64,000 nt of DNA from Laceyella sediminis (GCF_003003125.1 NZ_PVTZ01000009.1:62001-126000); one strand, 5' to 3'; shown: positions 34,581-44,761, numbered from the stretch's first letter. The notes: generated from the letters alone by a model not told the origin. Program-made: numbers and translations.

Positions 34581-35288
34581 ATGTTTGCGAAGGCGTTGCC
34601 CAGTTGTTTTACGGTTGGCAACTTGTTTCTCGGTGTCATCTCGATTATTTTAGCCATTCAGCATTCCTGGCAATATGCGGCCATCATGGTGATTGTCGGC
34701 ATGCTGTTGGATGGATTGGACGGACGGGTCGCCCGCATGCTTAATACGCAGAGCGAATTTGGAAAAGAGCTGGACTCATTATCGGATGTTATTTCTTTTG
34801 GTGTTGCGCCTGCGATCATCATGTACGGGACGACGTTGAGCGAAATGGGCCCTTTGGGTTGGTTGGTTACGGCCATCTTCCCGATCTGTGGCGCACTGCG
34901 GTTGGCGCGCTTCAATGTTCATCCGGGTGAGCCGGGGTATTTCATCGGATTGCCTATTACGGCCGCCGGAGGAATACTGGCAACGATGGCCTTGTACAGT
35001 GACATGTTGCCCAACAAAGTGGCGCTTATGATTGCAATGCTGTTTTTGTCGTATTTGATGATCAGTCAAGTGAAATATCCGACGTTTAAAAAAGTCGGGT
35101 TGCCGAAGTCGGCGATTTGGTTGGCACCACTGTTTTTGATCATGATCGCGGTTGCCGCTTTCCGGTTCCCGTATGAACTGCCGAAAGTGATGTTTGTGCC
35201 GTTGGCGTTGTATGCCGTATACGGCGTGAAAAAGTCGTTGGAACTGAAGCGGAAAGACAACGAAGATCCCGTCGAAGAGCTCAAATAG
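34581..35288 (+). CDS. pssA: CDP-diacylglycerol-serine O-phosphatidyltransferase
   Basis: A 235-aa membrane enzyme making phosphatidylserine, the precursor of phosphatidylethanolamine. The CDP-alcohol phosphotransferase signature DGLDGRVAR...GKELDSLSD is complete, with its aspartates, and about seven membrane helices follow. AGGAGGT lies 8 bases before ATG 34581. No psd gene for the decarboxylase is next to it. Its location after disA, absent in B. subtilis, helps place the organism outside Bacillus proper. Confidence 0.92.
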   Translation: MFAKALPSCFTVGNLFLGVISIILAIQHSWQYAAIMVIVGMLLDGLDGRVARMLNTQSEFGKELDSLSDVISFGVAPAIIMYGTTLSEMGPLGWLVTAIFPICGALRLARFNVHPGEPGYFIGLPITAAGGILATMALYSDMLPNKVALMIAMLFLSYLMISQVKYPTFKKVGLPKSAIWLAPLFLIMIAVAAFRFPYELPKVMFVPLALYAVYGVKKSLELKRKDNEDPVEELK

Positions 35289-35296
35289 ACAACAAA

Positions 35297-35326
35297 CAAC
35301 CCTGTTGCGATGCAGGGTTGTTTTTT
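35297..35326 (+). terminator. Terminator after pssA
   Basis: CAACCCTG pairs with CAGGGTTG around an 8-base loop, with six T residues after. Confidence 0.93.
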
Positions 35327-35396
35327 ATGCCGCCGATTTGGCGGTCGGACATTGCAAGGGTATGCGAAACCCGTTTATCTTTTGGGCGAAGATCGA

Positions 35397-35792
35397 CTAA
35401 CGAAGATGAAAAACCCCGAGTGTGGACAGATGATCCGATTCTTGCTTCAGCACTTCGGGAATGGAGATGTGCAGGAGGTTGCACAGCGCGGCCACATAAA
35501 AGAGATGTTTACCCATTTCGTGTTTGACGACATCCAAGCAATGATCACACAGCTTGCCGGAAAGATGAGTTTGGAAGTGGCTTTTCCAGTCGGATGTGGT
35601 CAAGTCTTCAGGAAAAGCCTGCCGGCAAGCGTTGACTTCGATACAACCGCATTCGGTCACGGCTTTCATCAAAGCGCGAACCACGCGCGCATTCGCTTCC
35701 TGCAATTTGGATGTCACATCCAAAAAGCTACGGTGCCGAAGCAAAAGGTCAGCCACCTGCTCTTGAAAAGAATGAAGGTTGTCTTCACTCAT
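35397..35792 (-). CDS. DUF1573-like small conserved protein
   Basis: A 131-aa protein whose core is a helical region LLLRHRSFLDVTSKLQEANARVVRA, then CGCIEVNA, a CDHC pair and a C-terminal HLFYVAALCNLL...STLGVFHL. This matches, from memory, a Firmicute family often labelled DUF1573 in Paenibacillus-like genomes; I am fairly, not fully, sure of the name. The cysteines may bind metal. GAGGTGAAGGCG precedes the chosen ATG at 35792; a GTG three codons upstream overlaps it. It is divergent from carD and convergent with pssA. Function unknown. Confidence 0.72.
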   Translation of the reverse strand: MSEDNLHSFQEQVADLLLRHRSFLDVTSKLQEANARVVRALMKAVTECGCIEVNACRQAFPEDLTTSDWKSHFQTHLSGKLCDHCLDVVKHEMGKHLFYVAALCNLLHISIPEVLKQESDHLSTLGVFHLR

Positions 35793-35918
35793 CGCCTTCA
35801 CCTCGCATGGGGAATGGTGAAACTAAAATCCGGGTTCACTAATTTTATTATATAGACGATTCTACAATCGTGTCAATTTTCCATCTAAACAGACAATAAC
35901 TTTTCCGGGGCTCACATA

Positions 35919-35948
35919 TTGACGAAGCGTGGATTTATGTGCTAATAT
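35919..35948 (+). promoter_or_regulatory. Upstream promoter for carD
   Basis: TTGACG (35919-35924), 18 bases, TAATAT (35943-35948). Confidence 0.7.
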
Positions 35949-35964
35949 AAACTTTTTTATTTTA

Positions 35965-35993
35965 TTGACGGGAGTGTAATTTTGTGATATCTT
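35965..35993 (+). promoter_or_regulatory. Second, proximal promoter for carD
   Basis: TTGACG (35965-35970), 17 bases, TATCTT (35988-35993). With the element 46 bp upstream it forms a tandem pair. Confidence 0.55.
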
Positions 35994-36027
35994 GGAAATA
36001 GATATTGCCCTCTCGGAGGTGGGTGTT

Positions 36028-36513
36028 TTGTTCAATATTGGCGATAAAGTGGTTTATCCCATGCATGGTGCGGGTATCATCGAGTCGATCGAGGAAAAGG
36101 AAATTTTGGGTGAGCGGCAGAAGTACTATGTGATGAGGATGCCTATTGGGGATATGAAAGTGATGGTTCCCATGCGCAATGTCGAAAGCATCGGACTCAG
36201 AGAAGTTGTCGACGAAGACACAGTAAGCGAAGTGCTTGATCGCATGAGAAATCAGGAGATCACGGACACATCCAATTGGAACCGTCGCTATCGAGCCAAT
36301 TTGGACAAAATGAAAAGCGGTGATATTCATGAAGTGGCCGACGTGGTACACTCATTGATGTTGAGGGATGCAGAAAAAGGGTTGTCCACGGGCGAACGCA
36401 AAATGCTGGATAATGCCAAGCAGATTCTGATCAGTGAATTGGCGTTGGCGCGCGATCTGGACGAAGAACAAGCTTTTGAACTAATTGATGGAATTTTAGC
36501 GAAGAAGAACTAA
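36028..36513 (+). CDS. carD: CarD family transcription regulator
   Basis: A 161-aa RNA polymerase-binding factor that stabilises open complexes. The N-terminal Tudor-like module FNIGDKVVYPMHGAGIIESIEEKEILGE and the PMRNVESIGLR segment are typical; the helical C-terminus (about 70-155) binds promoter DNA. TTG 36028 is preceded by CGGAGGTG and matches family N-termini; a longer frame from 35992 would start inside the promoter. Two tandem promoters suggest strong or growth-linked expression. Confidence 0.92.
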   Translation: MFNIGDKVVYPMHGAGIIESIEEKEILGERQKYYVMRMPIGDMKVMVPMRNVESIGLREVVDEDTVSEVLDRMRNQEITDTSNWNRRYRANLDKMKSGDIHEVADVVHSLMLRDAEKGLSTGERKMLDNAKQILISELALARDLDEEQAFELIDGILAKKN

Positions 36514-36637
36514 TTTTTCTTTTTATTGTCGAGTTTACAAAACGGTCATAAGAAATTGCGTTTGTCTGGGTTTTCATTTTCGCAGAATGTCTATAATGGT
36601 AGTAGGGGACTTTGGTTTTGGGAGGAGGTGAAGCCCC

Positions 36638-37732
36638 GTGCTAAAACGTTTTGTGCAATTGGCTTTGACCTTGATCGGTGCATCTGTAGGGTATTATTAT
36701 GGGGAAAGGTTTTTCGGGTTGCTTCAAAAATCTCCTCTGAATTTCGGTGAAGTTCCGGCCCCACATTACATTGGCGCCGCCTTGGGCGCAGCGGCATTGT
36801 TCATCTCTACGTATTGGATTTCAGACAATGTGGTGAAGTGGATTCGCTGGAGCGAAGAGAGATTGATCAAGATTCCGGCAATCGATGGGATCTTTGGAGC
36901 GCTGGGTCTGGTTTCCGGCTTGATCGTGGCCGTGTTGATCCAAATGCCGCTGACCCAATTGCCAATTCCGGTCATCAATCGTATATTGCCGTTTATCATC
37001 TCTGGGTTGTTCGGCTATCTCGGATTCAGAGTGGGATATAAAAAGCGTGACGAACTTATCTCTATCTTTACAGCTGGGCGTCAAAATAGGGAAGGACGTA
37101 ATAAAAAGGATGAAAAGCACTTTTCTGAACACAAAATCTTGGATACCAGTGTGATCATTGATGGGCGCATTGCTGACATCTGCCGCACGGGCTTTTTGGA
37201 AGGTACGTTGGTCATTCCAAGCTTTGTCCTAGAAGAATTGCAACACATCGCGGATTCCTCCGATGTGCTGAAAAGGAATCGTGGACGGCGCGGATTGGAT
37301 ATTCTCAACAAAATCCAAAAAGAGCTTGATGTGAAAGTCCTGATCTATGAAGGTGACTTCGAGGAAGTGCAAGAAGTGGACAGCAAGCTGGTGAAGTTGG
37401 CCAAAGTCTTGTCTGGGAAAGTCGTTACCAATGACTTCAACTTGAACAAAGTGTGTGAATTGCAAGGAGTGAGTGTGCTCAACATCAACGACTTGGCCAA
37501 TGCTGTCAAACCAGTTGTGTTGCCGGGTGAGGAGATCAACGTTCAAGTGATCAAGGATGGCAAAGAGCATGGACAGGGTGTCGCTTATCTCGATGATGGC
37601 ACCATGATCGTCATCGAAGGCGGTCGCGACTACATCGGAGACCGCATTGATGTGCTGGTTACCAGTGTGTTGCAAACTTCGGCCGGCCGCATGATCTTCG
37701 CCAAACCAAAGCTGTTGGAGCGTGCACTGTAA
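36638..37732 (+). CDS. YacL-like PIN/TRAM domain membrane protein
   Basis: A 364-aa protein with about four membrane helices in the first 150 residues, a PIN ribonuclease-like domain (about 165-290) starting [15 protein letters not shown] with its acidic residues, and a C-terminal TRAM domain ([25 protein letters not shown]). It is probably a membrane-bound RNA-degrading or RNA-binding enzyme; the role of YacL in Bacillus is unclear. GGGAGGAGGTG precedes the GTG. Position between carD and ispD is conserved in Bacillales. Confidence 0.9.
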   Translation: MLKRFVQLALTLIGASVGYYYGERFFGLLQKSPLNFGEVPAPHYIGAALGAAALFISTYWISDNVVKWIRWSEERLIKIPAIDGIFGALGLVSGLIVAVLIQMPLTQLPIPVINRILPFIISGLFGYLGFRVGYKKRDELISIFTAGRQNREGRNKKDEKHFSEHKILDTSVIIDGRIADICRTGFLEGTLVIPSFVLEELQHIADSSDVLKRNRGRRGLDILNKIQKELDVKVLIYEGDFEEVQEVDSKLVKLAKVLSGKVVTNDFNLNKVCELQGVSVLNINDLANAVKPVVLPGEEINVQVIKDGKEHGQGVAYLDDGTMIVIEGGRDYIGDRIDVLVTSVLQTSAGRMIFAKPKLLERAL

Positions 37733-37779
37733 GGTTTGGGGATGGGTTGGCTATCGAGGGTTATCCAATGAATTGGGAG

Positions 37780-37822
37780 AAGGGGGCCACTCCGCGCCGA
37801 TGTGGTGGATTGCCCCCTTTTC
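37780..37822 (+). terminator. Terminator or attenuator between the PIN/TRAM gene and ispD
   Basis: AAGGGGGC pairs with GCCCCCTT around a 24-base loop that itself can pair (CCAC with GTGG), followed by TTTTC. The gap to ispD is 87 bases, so ispD may have a promoter there. Confidence 0.65.
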
Positions 37823-37909
37823 TTGATGAAAACGGATTGCGAGTGGCCCGTGATTGGTTTATCCTAAACCGAAGACGGGCATTTGTGTGTTTGAAAGGAG
37901 ATAGTTCTC

Positions 37910-38599
37910 TTGAGTGTTGGTGTGGTGATTCCCGCAGCCGGCCTGGGCAAGCGGATGGGCTCCAAGGAAAGCAAACAATTTCTGTCTTTTCAAGGAAAGC
38001 CTGTCTTGATTCATACGTTACATATATTTGAGACCCACCCGGAGGTGGACGAAATTGTCCTTGCGGTCCGGGAAGAAGAAGTGGCGCGTGTGCGTCAACT
38101 GGTTGCGGATGCGGGATTGCGGAAAGTGACGCATGTCGTCGTGGGGGGGCGCGAGCGTCAAGACAGCGTGTACAACGGCTTGCGGGTGCTCTCCACTGAA
38201 TGGGTGTTGGTTCATGATGCTGTGCGGCCGTTTGTCAGCAGGGAGGCAATTTCTCGCCTGTTGGAGGCGGTCAAAATGCATGGCGCGGCTATATTGGCTG
38301 TTCCGGTGAAAGAGACGGTCAAAATGGTGGATGCCGCGGGAGTGGTGGAGGAAACGCCAGACCGCAAGCGATTGTGGGCTGTGCAAACACCTCAAGCGTT
38401 TCGAACCGACATGCTGATGGAAGCGCATGAGCAAGGCCGGAAGACCGGCGCCTCGGTGACGGATGACGCTATGTTGGTGGAAGAGCTAGGGATAGATGTA
38501 CGAGTGGTTGAAGGCGAGTATACCAATATCAAGCTGACGACGCCCGATGATTTGGCGGTGGCAGAAGCGATATATCAAATGAGGGGAAAGAGCATATGA
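37910..38599 (+). CDS. ispD: 2-C-methyl-D-erythritol 4-phosphate cytidylyltransferase
   Basis: Third enzyme of the MEP pathway, 229 aa, producing CDP-ME from MEP and CTP. The nucleotide-binding N-terminus [20 protein letters not shown], the [13 protein letters not shown] block, [10 protein letters not shown] and TDDAML are all intact. TTG start with AAAGGAGAT upstream, 7-8 bases away. It overlaps ispF by 4 bases. Gene pairs ispD-ispF are common in Bacillales. Confidence 0.95.
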   Translation: MSVGVVIPAAGLGKRMGSKESKQFLSFQGKPVLIHTLHIFETHPEVDEIVLAVREEEVARVRQLVADAGLRKVTHVVVGGRERQDSVYNGLRVLSTEWVLVHDAVRPFVSREAISRLLEAVKMHGAAILAVPVKETVKMVDAAGVVEETPDRKRLWAVQTPQAFRTDMLMEAHEQGRKTGASVTDDAMLVEELGIDVRVVEGEYTNIKLTTPDDLAVAEAIYQMRGKSI

Positions 38600-39075
38600 T
38601 CCGAATCGGACAAGGGTTTGATGTGCATCAGTTGGGACCGAATGTGCCCTTGATCATTGGAGGGGTTCAGATTCCTTATGAGAAAGGTTTGATCGGGCAT
38701 TCCGATGCGGATGTGTTGTTGCATGCGATCACGGATGCCGTGTTGGGCGCATTGGCTTTGGGGGACATTGGCAAACATTTTCCAGATACCGATCCCGCAT
38801 ACAAAGGGGCAGACAGCGCCAAGTTGTTGGAAACGGTATGGTCCTTGGTGAAAGAAAAGGGTTATTGCCTGGGAAATGTTGATTGCACCATCATCGCCCA
38901 GCAACCGAAAATGGCTCCCCACATTCCAGCGATGCAAAAACGGATCGCTGCTTTGTTGGAGGGGAACCCAGAACAAGTGAATGTGAAAGCGACGACGACG
39001 GAAAAGCTCGGTTTCACCGGAAGAGGCGAGGGCATCGCAGCCATGGCCGTCGTTTGTCTGGTCAACAAAGCATAA
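38596..39075 (+). CDS. ispF: 2-C-methyl-D-erythritol 2,4-cyclodiphosphate synthase
   Basis: Trimeric MEP-pathway enzyme of 159 aa converting CDP-ME 2-phosphate to the cyclodiphosphate. The DVHQL motif gives zinc ligands D8/H10, [19 protein letters not shown] is the signature with the third ligand histidine, and [10 protein letters not shown] lies near the C-terminus. ATG overlaps the ispD stop (ATGA), so translation is coupled. Confidence 0.96.
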   Translation: MIRIGQGFDVHQLGPNVPLIIGGVQIPYEKGLIGHSDADVLLHAITDAVLGALALGDIGKHFPDTDPAYKGADSAKLLETVWSLVKEKGYCLGNVDCTIIAQQPKMAPHIPAMQKRIAALLEGNPEQVNVKATTTEKLGFTGRGEGIAAMAVVCLVNKA

Positions 39076-39105
39076 AACCGCATATATTGTTTTAGCAAAG
39101 GAGTC

Positions 39106-40572
39106 ATGGATGAGATGAAGATTCGAACACGATATGCTCCAAGCCCGACGGGGCATTTGCACATTGGTGGCGCGCGGACGGCTTTGTTCAGCTATCTGTT
39201 GGCTAAACAGCAGGGCGGCGACTTTATCGTGCGCATCGAGGATACCGACACAGAACGGAATGTGCCGGGTGCTGACAAGAAGCAAATGGATATGCTGAAA
39301 TGGCTTGGGATCGATTGGGACGAATCGGTCGATGTGGGCGGCCCGTATGCGCCTTACCGTTGTATGGAACGGATGGACATCTACAATCGGTACATCGATC
39401 AATTGTTAGCCGAGGGAAAAGCGTATTTGAGCTATGCAACCCAGGAAGAGATCGACAAGGAACGGGAAGAGCAATTGGCGCGGGGAGAAGCGCCGAAGTA
39501 CAGTGGTTGGGATCGCGATCTGACACCGGAACAACGAGCGAAGTATGAGGCCGAAGGTCGTGTGCCGAGCGTACGCTTCCGTGTGCCAGAAGGGCAAGTG
39601 ATCGAGATCGACGATGCGATCCGTGGCAAAGTGAAGTTTGAAACAGACGGTATTGGCGATTTTGTGATTCGTCGTCCGGATGGCCGGCCGATTTACAATT
39701 TCGCTGTTGTGGTGGATGATGCTCTGATGAAAATCACCCATGTCATCCGCGGGGAAGAGCATTTGTCCAACACGCCGAAACAAGTTTTGATCTATCAGGC
39801 GTTAGGTTTTGAAACGCCTCAATTCGCCCACATCCCGCTCATTCTGAATGCAGAAGGCAAGAAAATGAGCAAACGGGATGAAAGCATCATTCAATTCATT
39901 GATCAGTACAAGGATTTGGGCTATTTGCCGGAAGCCATCCTCAATTTTCTCTCCCTCTTGGGCTGGTCTCCCGAAGGGGAAGAAGAGATCTTCAGCAAAG
40001 ATGAATTGGTGGAACGCTTTTCGTTGGAACGCGTTTCCAAAGCGCCAGCTATCTTTGACACGGGCAAGTTGAAATGGATGAATGGGCAATATATTAAAAA
40101 GGCGCCGTTGGAACGAATTGTCGACTTAGCGTTGCCATACTTGGAAAAGGCGGGCCGCATCACGTTGCCTCTGTCCGATGAACAGCGGGCGTGGGTGACT
40201 CGGGTGATTGCTTTGTATCAAGAGCAATTGGAATACGTGGCTCAAATTGTAGAATTGACTGACCTTTTCTTCCAAGAAGAGTACAAAGTGACCGAGGAAG
40301 CCAAAGAAGTGCTGTCGGCGCCGCATGTACCAGAGGTGCTGTCTTCCTTCCTAAATAAGTTGGATGCCTTGGAGACATTGGAAACCGACGCGCTCAAAGA
40401 CATTTTCAAGCAGGTGCAAAAAGAGACGGGGCATAAAGGAAAACAGCTGTTTATGCCCGTGCGCGCCGCTGTCACGGGTGTCGTGCACGGTCCAGACTTG
40501 CGGGAGTCGCTCGCGCTCATCGGCCTTGAGACGGTGAGAAGCCGTTTGCAACAACAGATTGACAAGGCCTAA
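39106..40572 (+). CDS. gltX: Glutamyl-tRNA synthetase
   Basis: Class I synthetase of 488 aa that charges tRNA-Glu and, in lineages without GlnRS, also tRNA-Gln. HIGH appears as [15 protein letters not shown] and KMSKS as KKMSKRDES; the C-terminal third is the helical anticodon-binding domain. AAAGGAG is only 3 bases before ATG 39106, so the in-frame ATG 39115 (spacing 11-12) may be used instead. It lies 30 bp after ispF, in the same direction. Confidence 0.95.
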   Translation: MDEMKIRTRYAPSPTGHLHIGGARTALFSYLLAKQQGGDFIVRIEDTDTERNVPGADKKQMDMLKWLGIDWDESVDVGGPYAPYRCMERMDIYNRYIDQLLAEGKAYLSYATQEEIDKEREEQLARGEAPKYSGWDRDLTPEQRAKYEAEGRVPSVRFRVPEGQVIEIDDAIRGKVKFETDGIGDFVIRRPDGRPIYNFAVVVDDALMKITHVIRGEEHLSNTPKQVLIYQALGFETPQFAHIPLILNAEGKKMSKRDESIIQFIDQYKDLGYLPEAILNFLSLLGWSPEGEEEIFSKDELVERFSLERVSKAPAIFDTGKLKWMNGQYIKKAPLERIVDLALPYLEKAGRITLPLSDEQRAWVTRVIALYQEQLEYVAQIVELTDLFFQEEYKVTEEAKEVLSAPHVPEVLSSFLNKLDALETLETDALKDIFKQVQKETGHKGKQLFMPVRAAVTGVVHGPDLRESLALIGLETVRSRLQQQIDKA

Positions 40573-40599
40573 GCTCGTCGGACAAAATAATGTTAACGC

Positions 40600-40856
40600 C
40601 AAAAGCGATGAATGGGAAAAGTAGGAAGCGTGACTGGATGCCAGAGAGGGGTTGGTTGGTGCGAAACCCTATCCGGAACGGTTCTGAAATGCGCCCATGA
40701 GCTGACCTCTGAAACGGGCGATTGCGCCCATGTAGGAGCGTTCCGGTACCCGCCGTTATAGGGTGAAGGGGAATTCTGCGTTTGCGGAATTCAAGCAGAG
40801 TGGAACCGCGGGCATAACCGTCTCTGCAGCATTGTTGCTGCGGAGGCGTTTTTTAT
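40600..40856 (+). promoter_or_regulatory. T-box riboswitch, cysteine specific (specifier TGC)
   Basis: Stem I is recognised by AGAGAGGGGTTGGTTGGTGCGAAACC split over the AG bulge and apical loop. The specifier loop on its 3' side reads TGAAATGCGCC, giving TGC (Cys) at 40690-40692. The T-box TGGAACCGCGGG is at 40801-40812, with CAGAG before it and CTCTG after forming the antiterminator. The competing terminator (CGTCTCTGCAGC with GCTGCGGAGGCG, then T6) ends near 40856. Uncharged tRNA-Cys should switch on cysE-cysS and following genes. Confidence 0.93.
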
Positions 40857-40884
40857 TTACACACACTTGGGAGGGGAACAGGTG

Positions 40885-41634
40885 ATGTCGTTATTTAGCC
40901 GTATTGCGGAGACGCGGAGAGTATTGCAAGCGGACGTCCAAGCGGTGTTTGATCGGGATCCGGCAGCGAGAAGCACATGGGAAGTGGTGATCACCTATTC
41001 AGGTCTTCATGCCATTTGGGCGCATCGATTGGCACATTGGTTTTTCAAACGGCGGCTCTTTTTTATCGCCCGTGCCATTTCGCAAATCAGCCGCTTTTTT
41101 ACAGGGATCGAAATCCATCCGGGCGCCAAGATCGGGCGGGGCGTCTTCATCGACCATGGGATGGGGGTTGTTATTGGGGAAACATGCGAAATCGGCGATT
41201 ATGTGACCATCTATCAAGGGGTAACATTGGGAGGAACCGGTAAAGAAAAAGGCAAGCGGCATCCAACCATTGAAGATCATGTGATGATCGCTTCAGGAGC
41301 GAAGGTGTTGGGTTCGATCCGCATTGGCCGTTTCGCCAAGATTGGCGCCGGTTCGGTGGTATTGCGCGATGTCCCGCCTAATTCGACCGTCGTCGGAGTG
41401 CCGGGACGGGTTGTGATACAAGATGGGATTCGGGTGCAAAATGATCTTGACCAGGTCAATTTGCCTGACCCGATTGCCGAACTTTGTCGTTCCATGCAGG
41501 CTGAGATCCAAGCTTTGAAAGAAGAAGTAGAGAAATTGAAGCAAGGGCAACAAGATGAATCATCTGCTCGTAACGAGCAAGGAGGAAATAAAGATAATGA
41601 CCATCCGGCTTTACAACACACTGACCAAGAGTAA
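40885..41634 (+). CDS. cysE: Serine O-acetyltransferase
   Basis: A 249-aa left-handed beta-helix enzyme making O-acetylserine, the cysteine precursor. The hexapeptide region includes [26 protein letters not shown] (over residues 75-100), [16 protein letters not shown] with the catalytic histidine, and a GAGSVV...VPGRVV end. A glutamine/glutamate-rich tail follows. GGGAGGGG precedes ATG 40885 by 8 bases. It is controlled by the T-box just upstream, and its last 38 bases overlap cysS. Confidence 0.95.
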   Translation: MSLFSRIAETRRVLQADVQAVFDRDPAARSTWEVVITYSGLHAIWAHRLAHWFFKRRLFFIARAISQISRFFTGIEIHPGAKIGRGVFIDHGMGVVIGETCEIGDYVTIYQGVTLGGTGKEKGKRHPTIEDHVMIASGAKVLGSIRIGRFAKIGAGSVVLRDVPPNSTVVGVPGRVVIQDGIRVQNDLDQVNLPDPIAELCRSMQAEIQALKEEVEKLKQGQQDESSARNEQGGNKDNDHPALQHTDQE

Positions 41635-43000
41635 AGAAGAATTCAAACCGGTTCACGAGGGCGAAGTGCGGATGTATGTCTGCGGCCCGACGGTATACAA
41701 CTACATTCATATTGGCAATGCGCGCGTGTTTGTGTTCTTTGATGTGGTACGCCGTTATTTGCGCCAGGCGGGCTATCGGGTTACTTACGTGCAAAACTTC
41801 ACAGATGTGGATGATCGCCTGATCAATGCTTCCAAAGAGACGGGCCTGTCTGTCCCTGAAATTGCTGAGCGCTATATCAAGGCTTACTTTGAGGACATGG
41901 ATGCTTTGGGTGTGGAAAGGGCGGATGTCCACCCGCGGGCAACTGAGCACATCCCGGAGATGATCGAAGCCATCCAGGCGCTTATCGACCGAGGTTATGC
42001 GTATGTCAAAGACGGGGATGTTTACTTCCGCTCGCTCAAAAAAGAAAACTATGGGAAACTGTCTCATCAATCGTTGGATGAACTGAAGGCGGGAGCCCGC
42101 ATCGATGTGAATGAGCAAAAAGAGCATCCGATGGATTTTGCGCTGTGGAAAGCAGCTAAGGAACCAGGCGAAATCAGATGGCAAACGCCTTGGGGAGAAG
42201 GGCGCCCCGGTTGGCACATCGAGTGCTCGGCCATGGCCCGAAAATACCTAGGGGACACCTTGGATATCCATGCTGGCGGAGCGGATTTGTGCTTTCCGCA
42301 CCATGAGAATGAGATTGCCCAGAGTGAGGCGTGGACGGGAAAAACGTTTGTCAACTATTGGTTGCATAACGGTTACATGAAAATGGGAAATGAAAAAATG
42401 TCGAAGTCACTTGGAAATGTTCGTCAGGTGGTTGAATTACGCCGCGAATATGATCCCAAGACGTTGCGGTATTTCCTGTTGTCTACGCATTATCGGAATC
42501 CAATTGTGTTCAGCGACGAGGTGATGCAACAAGCCCAAGGCAGTGTGGAACGGATGCAAACGGCGGTAGACAATCTGAAGCACCGCGCGACCGTAGCGAT
42601 GGACGGAGAGGCCTCTAAAGAGCTGTTGAATCGCTTGGAGCAGATGACAGAGGCGTTCCGTGAAGCCATGAATGACGACTTCAACACGGCTAATGCGATC
42701 AGCGTCATATTTGAGGCCGTCAAACTAGCCAACGAAACAGTAGCGGAAGCCGTGGTTTCCAAAGGCTCCATTATGGCGTTGCTTGAATGGTTCCGCATCC
42801 ATGGCCAACAGGTGTTAGGCTTAGTTCAATTGGATGAGGAAGAAAGCCTGGACGCGGAGATCGAAGCGTTGATCGCCGAACGCCAGCAGGCTAGAAAAGA
42901 GCGCAATTTCCAGCGTGCGGATGAGATTCGCGACCAATTGCTTGCGCGTGGGATTGTGCTAGAGGACACACCGCAAGGGGTAAGGTGGAAACGGAAATGA
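41597..43000 (+). CDS. cysS: Cysteinyl-tRNA synthetase
   Basis: Class I synthetase of 467 aa. [15 protein letters not shown] contains the HIGH-like motif and a zinc-ligand cysteine; further ligands are in WHIECSAM and the [10 protein letters not shown] region; KMSKS reads EKMSKSLGN. The C-terminal helical domain ends with the RADEIRDQL region common to CysRS. ATG 41597 has AAGGAGGA upstream and lies inside the cysE gene, a 38-bp overlap. Regulated with cysE by the Cys T-box. Confidence 0.96.
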   Translation: MTIRLYNTLTKSKEEFKPVHEGEVRMYVCGPTVYNYIHIGNARVFVFFDVVRRYLRQAGYRVTYVQNFTDVDDRLINASKETGLSVPEIAERYIKAYFEDMDALGVERADVHPRATEHIPEMIEAIQALIDRGYAYVKDGDVYFRSLKKENYGKLSHQSLDELKAGARIDVNEQKEHPMDFALWKAAKEPGEIRWQTPWGEGRPGWHIECSAMARKYLGDTLDIHAGGADLCFPHHENEIAQSEAWTGKTFVNYWLHNGYMKMGNEKMSKSLGNVRQVVELRREYDPKTLRYFLLSTHYRNPIVFSDEVMQQAQGSVERMQTAVDNLKHRATVAMDGEASKELLNRLEQMTEAFREAMNDDFNTANAISVIFEAVKLANETVAEAVVSKGSIMALLEWFRIHGQQVLGLVQLDEEESLDAEIEALIAERQQARKERNFQRADEIRDQLLARGIVLEDTPQGVRWKRK

Positions 43001-43431
43001 ACGAATTGCTACTGGGCATGACCTCTTCCCTTGCTAAATCGCCGCGGGAGATCAATCCGCTGTTGCTGGCATACATGGGGGATGCGATATACGAAGTTTA
43101 TGTACGGCATCATTTGCTGGCCAAAGGCATTGTGCGTCCGCGCGAATTGCAGAAAGAAGCGACGCGGTTTGTTTCAGCGGTCGCCCAAGCGAAAGTGTAT
43201 CGGGCGATTGAAGCTCGACTGACCGATGAGGAAATGGAAGTTCTCCGACGAGGCCGCAACGCCAAGTCGGGGAGCGTCCCCAAACATGCGAGCGTGACAG
43301 ACTACCGCCACAGCACGGGCTTGGAAGCGTTGGTGGGCTATCTGTATTGTTCAAAACAAGAGACGCGCCTTCAAACTTTGATGAGTCAAATATTAGACAT
43401 TGTTGAAAAGGAGCACACCGAAGATGAGTGA
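42997..43431 (+). CDS. mrnC: Mini-ribonuclease III
   Basis: A 144-aa RNase III catalytic domain without the dsRNA-binding domain, matching Mini-III, which trims 23S rRNA ends in B. subtilis. [13 protein letters not shown] carries the signature aspartate, and the second acidic site lies in [14 protein letters not shown] 42997 overlaps the cysS stop as ATGA; an in-frame GTG 42985 is less likely. It overlaps rlmB by 8 bp, so the group cysS-mrnC-rlmB-yacP is translationally linked. Confidence 0.94.
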   Translation: MNELLLGMTSSLAKSPREINPLLLAYMGDAIYEVYVRHHLLAKGIVRPRELQKEATRFVSAVAQAKVYRAIEARLTDEEMEVLRRGRNAKSGSVPKHASVTDYRHSTGLEALVGYLYCSKQETRLQTLMSQILDIVEKEHTEDE

Positions 43432-44164
43432 TTGGATTTTGGGTAGGCACGCTGTTCTGGAAGCACTTCGTTCCGGACGGGAAGTGGAAAAAATCTTGCT
43501 GGCGGATGGTATTCAAAAGGGAAATATCCAAGAAATCTTGAAGAAAAGCAAAAACGAGGGAATCCCCACACAATTTGTCCCCCGCGCCCGCTTGGATCAG
43601 CTTGCGGAAGGGGGTAACCACCAGGGGGTTATGGCGCAAGTGGCAGCTTATCGCTACGCCAGCTTGGAGGATCTGTTCCGCCGGGCAGAGGAAAGAAAGG
43701 AAATGCCTTTCTTCATCTTGTTGGATGGTTTGGAGGATCCGCACAATCTGGGTTCGGTTTTGCGGACGGCTGATGCAGTTGGAGCGCATGGGGTCATTAT
43801 TCCAAAACGTCGCGCGGTGGGTCTCACTTCTGTAGTTGCCAAAACTTCCGCAGGCGCGATCGAGTATGTGCCGGTAGCAAAAGTGACTAACCTCAACCGA
43901 GTAGCGGACGAGCTTAAAGATCGGGGATTGTGGCTGGTTGGTAGTGACGGGTCGGCCAAAGCTGAGTACACCCAAATTGATTATCAGATGCCCCTAGCGC
44001 TGATCATTGGTAGCGAAGGACAGGGGATGAGCTCTCTCCTCAAGAAGAAGTGCGATTTTCTGGTCAAGTTGCCCATGCTTGGCAAAGTGACTTCCCTTAA
44101 CGCCTCCGTGGCAGCTGGTGTGCTCATGTATGAGGTGTTGCGCGGGCGAAGCACCCATGGTTAA
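43424..44164 (+). CDS. rlmB: 23S rRNA 2'-O-methyltransferase of the SpoU/TrmH family
   Basis: A 246-aa SPOUT-class enzyme methylating a ribose in 23S rRNA. An N-terminal substrate-binding domain (about 1-80) is followed by the knotted domain with FILLDGLEDPHNLGSVLRTADAVG, LIIGSEGQGMSSLL and LNASVAAGVLMYE, the three SpoU motifs. AAAGGAGC precedes ATG 43424. It overlaps mrnC and yacP. Confidence 0.94.
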   Translation: MSDWILGRHAVLEALRSGREVEKILLADGIQKGNIQEILKKSKNEGIPTQFVPRARLDQLAEGGNHQGVMAQVAAYRYASLEDLFRRAEERKEMPFFILLDGLEDPHNLGSVLRTADAVGAHGVIIPKRRAVGLTSVVAKTSAGAIEYVPVAKVTNLNRVADELKDRGLWLVGSDGSAKAEYTQIDYQMPLALIIGSEGQGMSSLLKKKCDFLVKLPMLGKVTSLNASVAAGVLMYEVLRGRSTHG

Positions 44165-44678
44165 GCGCGAAGAATGGTTGGTTGTGGACGGATACAATGT
44201 CATAGGGGCGGATCCTGAAGTGAAGTGGCATCCCGCGTCGCTTGAAGAGGAGAGAGTCAAGTTGATTCGGGATCTGTCCGAGTATCAGGCGATGACGGGC
44301 CGGCAGGTGCATTTGGTGTTTGATGCGCACCAGAAACCGGGGGCGGGAGTGAAAACCAACCAGGAAAAAGTGTTCGTCTATTATACCCGTCGCGATGAGA
44401 CAGCAGACGAATTCATCGAAAGCTTTGTCAAAAAAAATAAAAGCCCCCATCGAGCCATCTACGTGGCCACATCCGACTATTTGGAACAGCGGATGGTGTT
44501 TGGGCAGGGGGCATACCGCATTTCGTCACGCGAATTGTTGGAAGAAATTCGCGTGGCCAAAAAGAATTTAAGCGAAAAATTGAGAAAAGAGGAGGAAAAC
44601 CAAGTCAGAAACACATTGGAAGACAGATTGAGCCGGGAGTTGCGGCAGATGCTTGATAAATGGAGAAGGAAAAAATAG
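44157..44678 (+). CDS. YacP-like NYN domain ribonuclease (Rae1-like)
   Basis: A 173-aa protein. VVDGYNVIGADPE at the N-terminus and the following aspartates form the NYN/PIN-like nuclease fold. The C-terminus is a lysine/glutamate/arginine-rich helix. B. subtilis YacP (Rae1) is a ribosome-associated endonuclease at this same genomic position, so a matching role is likely. The ATG at 44157 overlaps rlmB by 8 bp, with a weak ribosome site, so it relies on coupling. Confidence 0.88.
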   Translation: MVKREEWLVVDGYNVIGADPEVKWHPASLEEERVKLIRDLSEYQAMTGRQVHLVFDAHQKPGAGVKTNQEKVFVYYTRRDETADEFIESFVKKNKSPHRAIYVATSDYLEQRMVFGQGAYRISSRELLEEIRVAKKNLSEKLRKEEENQVRNTLEDRLSRELRQMLDKWRRKK

Positions 44679-44686
44679 GTGAAAAT

Positions 44687-44716
44687 TTGACGTTTTTGTT
44701 TCTATTCGGCTATAAT
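44687..44716 (+). promoter_or_regulatory. Sigma-A promoter for sigH
   Basis: TTGACG (44687-44692), 18 bases, TATAAT (44711-44716), about 45 bases before sigH. Confidence 0.8.
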
Positions 44717-44761
44717 AACGTTACTATGGGTTTATAGGCTACTTGGTCGGGAGGGAAAGTG

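Noticed and set aside
43052-43975. 307-codon open frame on the - strand
   Set aside because: Lies opposite mrnC and rlmB, which are both well supported; no ribosome site.
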